A DNA stretch of 36,359 bases, taken from NCBI RefSeq assembly GCF_000255705.1, contig NZ_JH636451.1:168619-204977 (forward strand), written 5' to 3'. The notes below the pieces were generated by a model, which worked only from the letters and a program-made list of their open reading frames with translations, was not told the origin of the DNA and did no database searches. The position numbers and the translations under genes were made by a program. The stretch's first letter is position 1, and every line of letters begins with the position of its first letter. The stretch is from Zavarzinella formosa DSM 19928 (GTDB lineage: Bacteria; Planctomycetota; Planctomycetia; Gemmatales; Gemmataceae). Below are positions 34,186-36,359 of the stretch, piece by piece.

Positions 34186-34425
34186 CTATGCCACAATCCG
34201 CTCAATCGAATCGACGCTCTCGTCCGACTGGTCGGCCAAGTCGTCCGCAGCAAAATCCCACCGGAGCGGGCCGCCGACGCCGGGGTATCCGGTGCGCAGC
34301 AGCTGCGAGGCATCTTCTGCCTTGATCCCCGTCTTCGCGGCGAACGTCCGCAGGAGTTGCGGCAGGCTAACGCGAGTAGTGCCCAGTTTCTTTCGGATGG
34401 CGGTGAGCTTAGATTCGCGCGTCAT
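34186..34425 (-). CDS. 79-aa hypothetical protein, ATGA-coupled to the upstream gene
   Basis: The ATG (34423-34425) overlaps the stop of the preceding frame by four bases. The 79-residue product starts M-T-R-E-S-K-L-T-A-I-R-K-K-L-G, with S-L-P-Q-L-L-R-T-F near 20-28, and ends in an acidic segment with S-V-D-S-I-E-R-I-V-A. The family is unknown. It ends at TAG, after which the same frame stays open for more than 100 codons. Confidence 0.55.
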   Translation of the reverse strand: MTRESKLTAIRKKLGTTRVSLPQLLRTFAAKTGIKAEDASQLLRTGYPGVGGPLRWDFAADDLADQSDESVDSIERIVA

Positions 34426-35454
34426 GCGGCGGGGATGCGAATAATGTCGGACACCTGGCCGTCGTGTAGGCGGTCGATCATCAACGCGATGAACGGTCGG
34501 CTGGTGGTGGAATCCGTCCAAGCCCCCCCGTCCGTCCGGGTGGACATGTGCATGTCCCGCCCGTCCGGCATGCAGTCCATCGCGGCCACTGAGGGCACGT
34601 TGTTGATGTGCCAGAACCAGTTGTTGGTCGTGGTGGCTGGCTTGATGGACAGGCGGAGCCAAGTGTTGGCATTCACCACTGGCGGGGTCGGAAAGAATAA
34701 CCGAAGGTATTTGGTGAATTGGTTCTGATAGTAGGTGGCGTCGTAATTCAACGAGGCCAGAATGGTGTTGCTCAAGTTGTACAGCACATAATCTACGTTG
34801 GCGGTGTCGTTGCCCCCACGCCCGTTTCGAACACAAACGCCGACAATGCGGGCAGGAAAGGGGAACTTGAATTTGAGCGAGCGCTCGTCCGGGGTGGTGG
34901 CGGTGGTGATCGGGTCTTCCTGGATTGTGCCGGGGGCCATGAGCATGCAATACGGGTACGATCCATCCGAGTATTTGACGGAGAACTGCCCGATCAACGC
35001 CTGCTTGGTCCAAGTCGGGGAGACGAACGTGTCGCCGTAAGGGAAGTGCTCCGTGAGGAACGAGTCCATGAAACGGATTTGGACAGTCCCTGCCGTTCCG
35101 GGCCAGTCCAGGACGATGGCGATGAAATTCCCCTGCACGGCCGCCGCCGGGGTCGCCAGGGCCCCCCTCGCAATTGGTGTTTGAAGCCGGCGAAGCCTGC
35201 GTGCCGGCCACGCTGCCGCCGTAGTTGCTGCCCGAGGGATCGCCCGTCGCCGCGTCGCCGCTATGGAGGGCAACACGGATCGTCTGCGAGGATGAAACCG
35301 TCTCCGTTCGGAAGCCAATGTGTGTGATGGTCCCGGTCTTGGGGACTTGAAACACGCACGCAACACGGGTCGTGCTCGCGTTAAGTGTCAGCGAGCTGGT
35401 CGAACCAAACTGGGTGACGTCGGGGAAATAGATGAAGGTAGGTTTCAACGGCAT
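34422..35454 (-). pseudogene. Phage-like beta-rich structural protein with a frameshift in a G6 run
   Basis: Two minus-strand frames together make one protein of about 343 aa. The first, from the ATG at 35454, gives M-P-L-K-P-T-F-I-Y-F-P-D-V-T-Q-F-G and F-Q-V-P-K-T-G-T-I-T-H-I-G-F-R-T-E-T. After A-S-P-A-S-N-T-N-C-E it meets six Gs (35162-35167, Cs on the plus strand). Removing one G restores the second frame: A-L-A-T-P-A-A-A-V-Q-G-N-F-I-A-I-V-L-D-W through to the end at 34422. The beta-sandwich-like composition suits a virion, tail or adhesin protein. No strong ribosome site precedes the ATG. The shift is either a real mutation, a slippage switch, or a sequencing error in the homopolymer. Confidence 0.7.
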
Positions 35455-35457
35455 GGA

Positions 35458-35527
35458 TCAGGGGAAAATCACGTTGGAGATGAGAAGCAGGTACACGCCC
35501 GTCGCGGTGTACGTGGCGGTTCCTACG
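35458..35527 (-). pseudogene. 3' end of a gene cut by the IS630 element
   Basis: On the minus strand the frame S-V-G-T-A-T-Y-T-A-T-G-V-Y-L-L-L-I-S-N-V-I-F-P ends at TGA (35458-35460), four bases before the next ATG. It reads as the tail of the gene that preceded the phage-like cluster. It is interrupted where the IS630 transposase gene begins, so the element appears to have inserted in it. Confidence 0.5.
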
Positions 35528-36358
35528 CTAAGCAGCTAGCCGGGGTTCTTTGTAACATTTTGACCGGAGTCGATGGCGGTAGCGTTCAAAGCCGTCCTCG
35601 ACGGCCTGTTTCAATTCGGCCTTGGTGGTGAAACTGCGGACGGGCATCTCGTGATGCTTGACCTGTTTGAACACGGGTTCGATGCGGTTGAGTTCGGGGC
35701 TGTAAGCCGGCAGGTAATAGAGATAAACGCCCTGTTTCGCCAGTTCCGGCCGGGCGGCTTTCATCACCTTGCTCGTGTGGATGCCGGCATTGTCCAGAAC
35801 CACGACGCGGGGGACGGTGGCCGCCGGCAGGTTCCGGAGATATTGAACCAGGTCGTCGGCGGTCAGCGTCCGCTCAAACGGGACGGCGGTCAGATCCGGA
35901 AGCGGGGCGAACGGCTCATAGGTCGCCAGGGCGTTGACCCGCCGGCCCTGCGGGTATTCGTATTTCACCCGTTTGCGTTGCTTGGGAAGCGGCCACGAGT
36001 ATCCGGTCGGCAGGGAGGGACTGAACCCGCATTCGTCGAGGTAAAACAGCCTCAACCGGCCGGCGTCCGCTTTTTTTTTAAATCCGTCGAGAACCCGGCC
36101 GGCCCGTTCGACCTTCTTCGGGTCTTGCTTGTGGCCGCCGGTCCGGGCGGTCCGCCGGTATCCGGCCTTCAACAGGCCCAAGTACCGACGGACCTGACGA
36201 TGGCCGATGGCCACGCCGTCGGGACGGAGGGCCTCGGCGAGTTGCCGACTGGTCCAAATGCGGTCTTGACCAAGGAGTTCGGACAACCGCCCGGTGACCC
36301 GCTCCCGGCGGGCGTGGTCCGGTTCGGGGCCGGGCGGCTCGGGGGTGAACGCGGCCGT
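35528..36358 (-). CDS. IS630-family transposase (5' end beyond window)
   Basis: The frame is open to the window's right edge, so the N-terminus is missing; 277 residues are visible. The N-terminal part is a winged HTH (W-T-S-R-Q-L-A-E-A-L, I-G-H-R-Q-V-R-R-Y-L). The DDE_3 core has L-D-E-C-G-F (first D), V-V-L-D-N-A-G-I-H-T-S (second D) and P-A-Y-S-P-E-L-N-R-I-E-P-V-F-K (final acidic residue), the standard IS630/Tc1 pattern. A nine-A run encodes F-K-K-K. It moves its own element into TA sites. It lies upstream of, and has split, a small phage-like cluster. Confidence 0.9.
   Translation of the reverse strand, partial: TAAFTPEPPGPEPDHARRERVTGRLSELLGQDRIWTSRQLAEALRPDGVAIGHRQVRRYLGLLKAGYRRTARTGGHKQDPKKVERAGRVLDGFKKKADAGRLRLFYLDECGFSPSLPTGYSWPLPKQRKRVKYEYPQGRRVNALATYEPFAPLPDLTAVPFERTLTADDLVQYLRNLPAATVPRVVVLDNAGIHTSKVMKAARPELAKQGVYLYYLPAYSPELNRIEPVFKQVKHHEMPVRSFTTKAELKQAVEDGFERYRHRLRSKCYKEPRLAA
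36071..36079 (-). repeat. A9 run inside the IS630 transposase gene
   Basis: The minus strand reads TTT followed by nine As. Such runs are known slippage or programmed frameshift sites in insertion sequences. The annotated frame is intact across it, so slippage would shorten the product. Confidence 0.8.
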
Positions 36359-36359
36359 G

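Overview
The window is GC-rich (the main exceptions are the AT-rich gene and IS remnant near 1.85-2.7 kb). Its gene content points to a planctomycete, most likely Gemmataceae-like: giant Rhs/YD-repeat proteins, a mosaic of IS5/IS66/IS630 elements, fused glycosyltransferase-methyltransferase proteins and a divergent sigma-70-like protein. This assignment is inference from gene style. No rRNA or other marker gene is present.

Layout. 1-1.8 kb: the end of an IS5-type transposase abutting an IS66 transposase. 1.85-11.15 kb, minus strand: a Ser/Gly-rich beta-protein, a 75-aa Cys-rich protein, an amber-interrupted small ORF sharing its leader with the Rhs protein, a methyltransferase, a ~1,917-aa Rhs protein, a decayed IS5 copy, and an AT-rich gene that could be the Rhs immunity gene. 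11.9-16.7 kb, plus strand: three surface-polysaccharide genes built from shuffled and duplicated GT4, GT25, methyltransferase and 'FHTKGVS' domains; the last carries a run of nine Gs near its 3' end.

17.0-18.4 kb is a scar zone: a GNAT gene fragment, the 3' half of a tRNA-Pro gene (a classic integration footprint), an inverted repeat, and an AraC-type regulator broken by two frameshifts. It looks like the left edge of an acquired island.

18.7-31.2 kb, plus strand, is a defence island with two adjacent ubiquitin-like conjugation modules. Module A (18.7-26.0 kb): sigma-like factor, HTH-like protein, a fused ImmA/IrrE-type metallopeptidase + UvrD/Rep helicase + AddB/RecB-type Fe-S nuclease, a triple-ubiquitin-fold Multi_ubiq protein, a DUF6791-ThiF E1-like protein and a Cys-rich DUF6527 protein. 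Five of its six genes are joined to a neighbour by short overlaps. It is not a defence system I can name and is the best candidate for an undescribed system. Module B (26.1-31.2 kb): a complete-looking type II CBASS locus (Cap4 DUF4297-SAVED nuclease, CD-NTase, Cap2 E2-E1, Cap3 JAB). Hairpins separate the modules. Module A has an E1 but no recognisable E2 or JAB protease, whereas module B encodes both, so cross-talk is conceivable.

31.5-36.4 kb: a RadC fragment joined to an unrelated fragment, a ~629-aa minus-strand protein with two HEPN-like Rx4H motifs, a phage-like minus-strand cluster with a homopolymer frameshift and an in-frame amber codon, and an IS630 transposase that cuts off the cluster's first gene and runs off the window.
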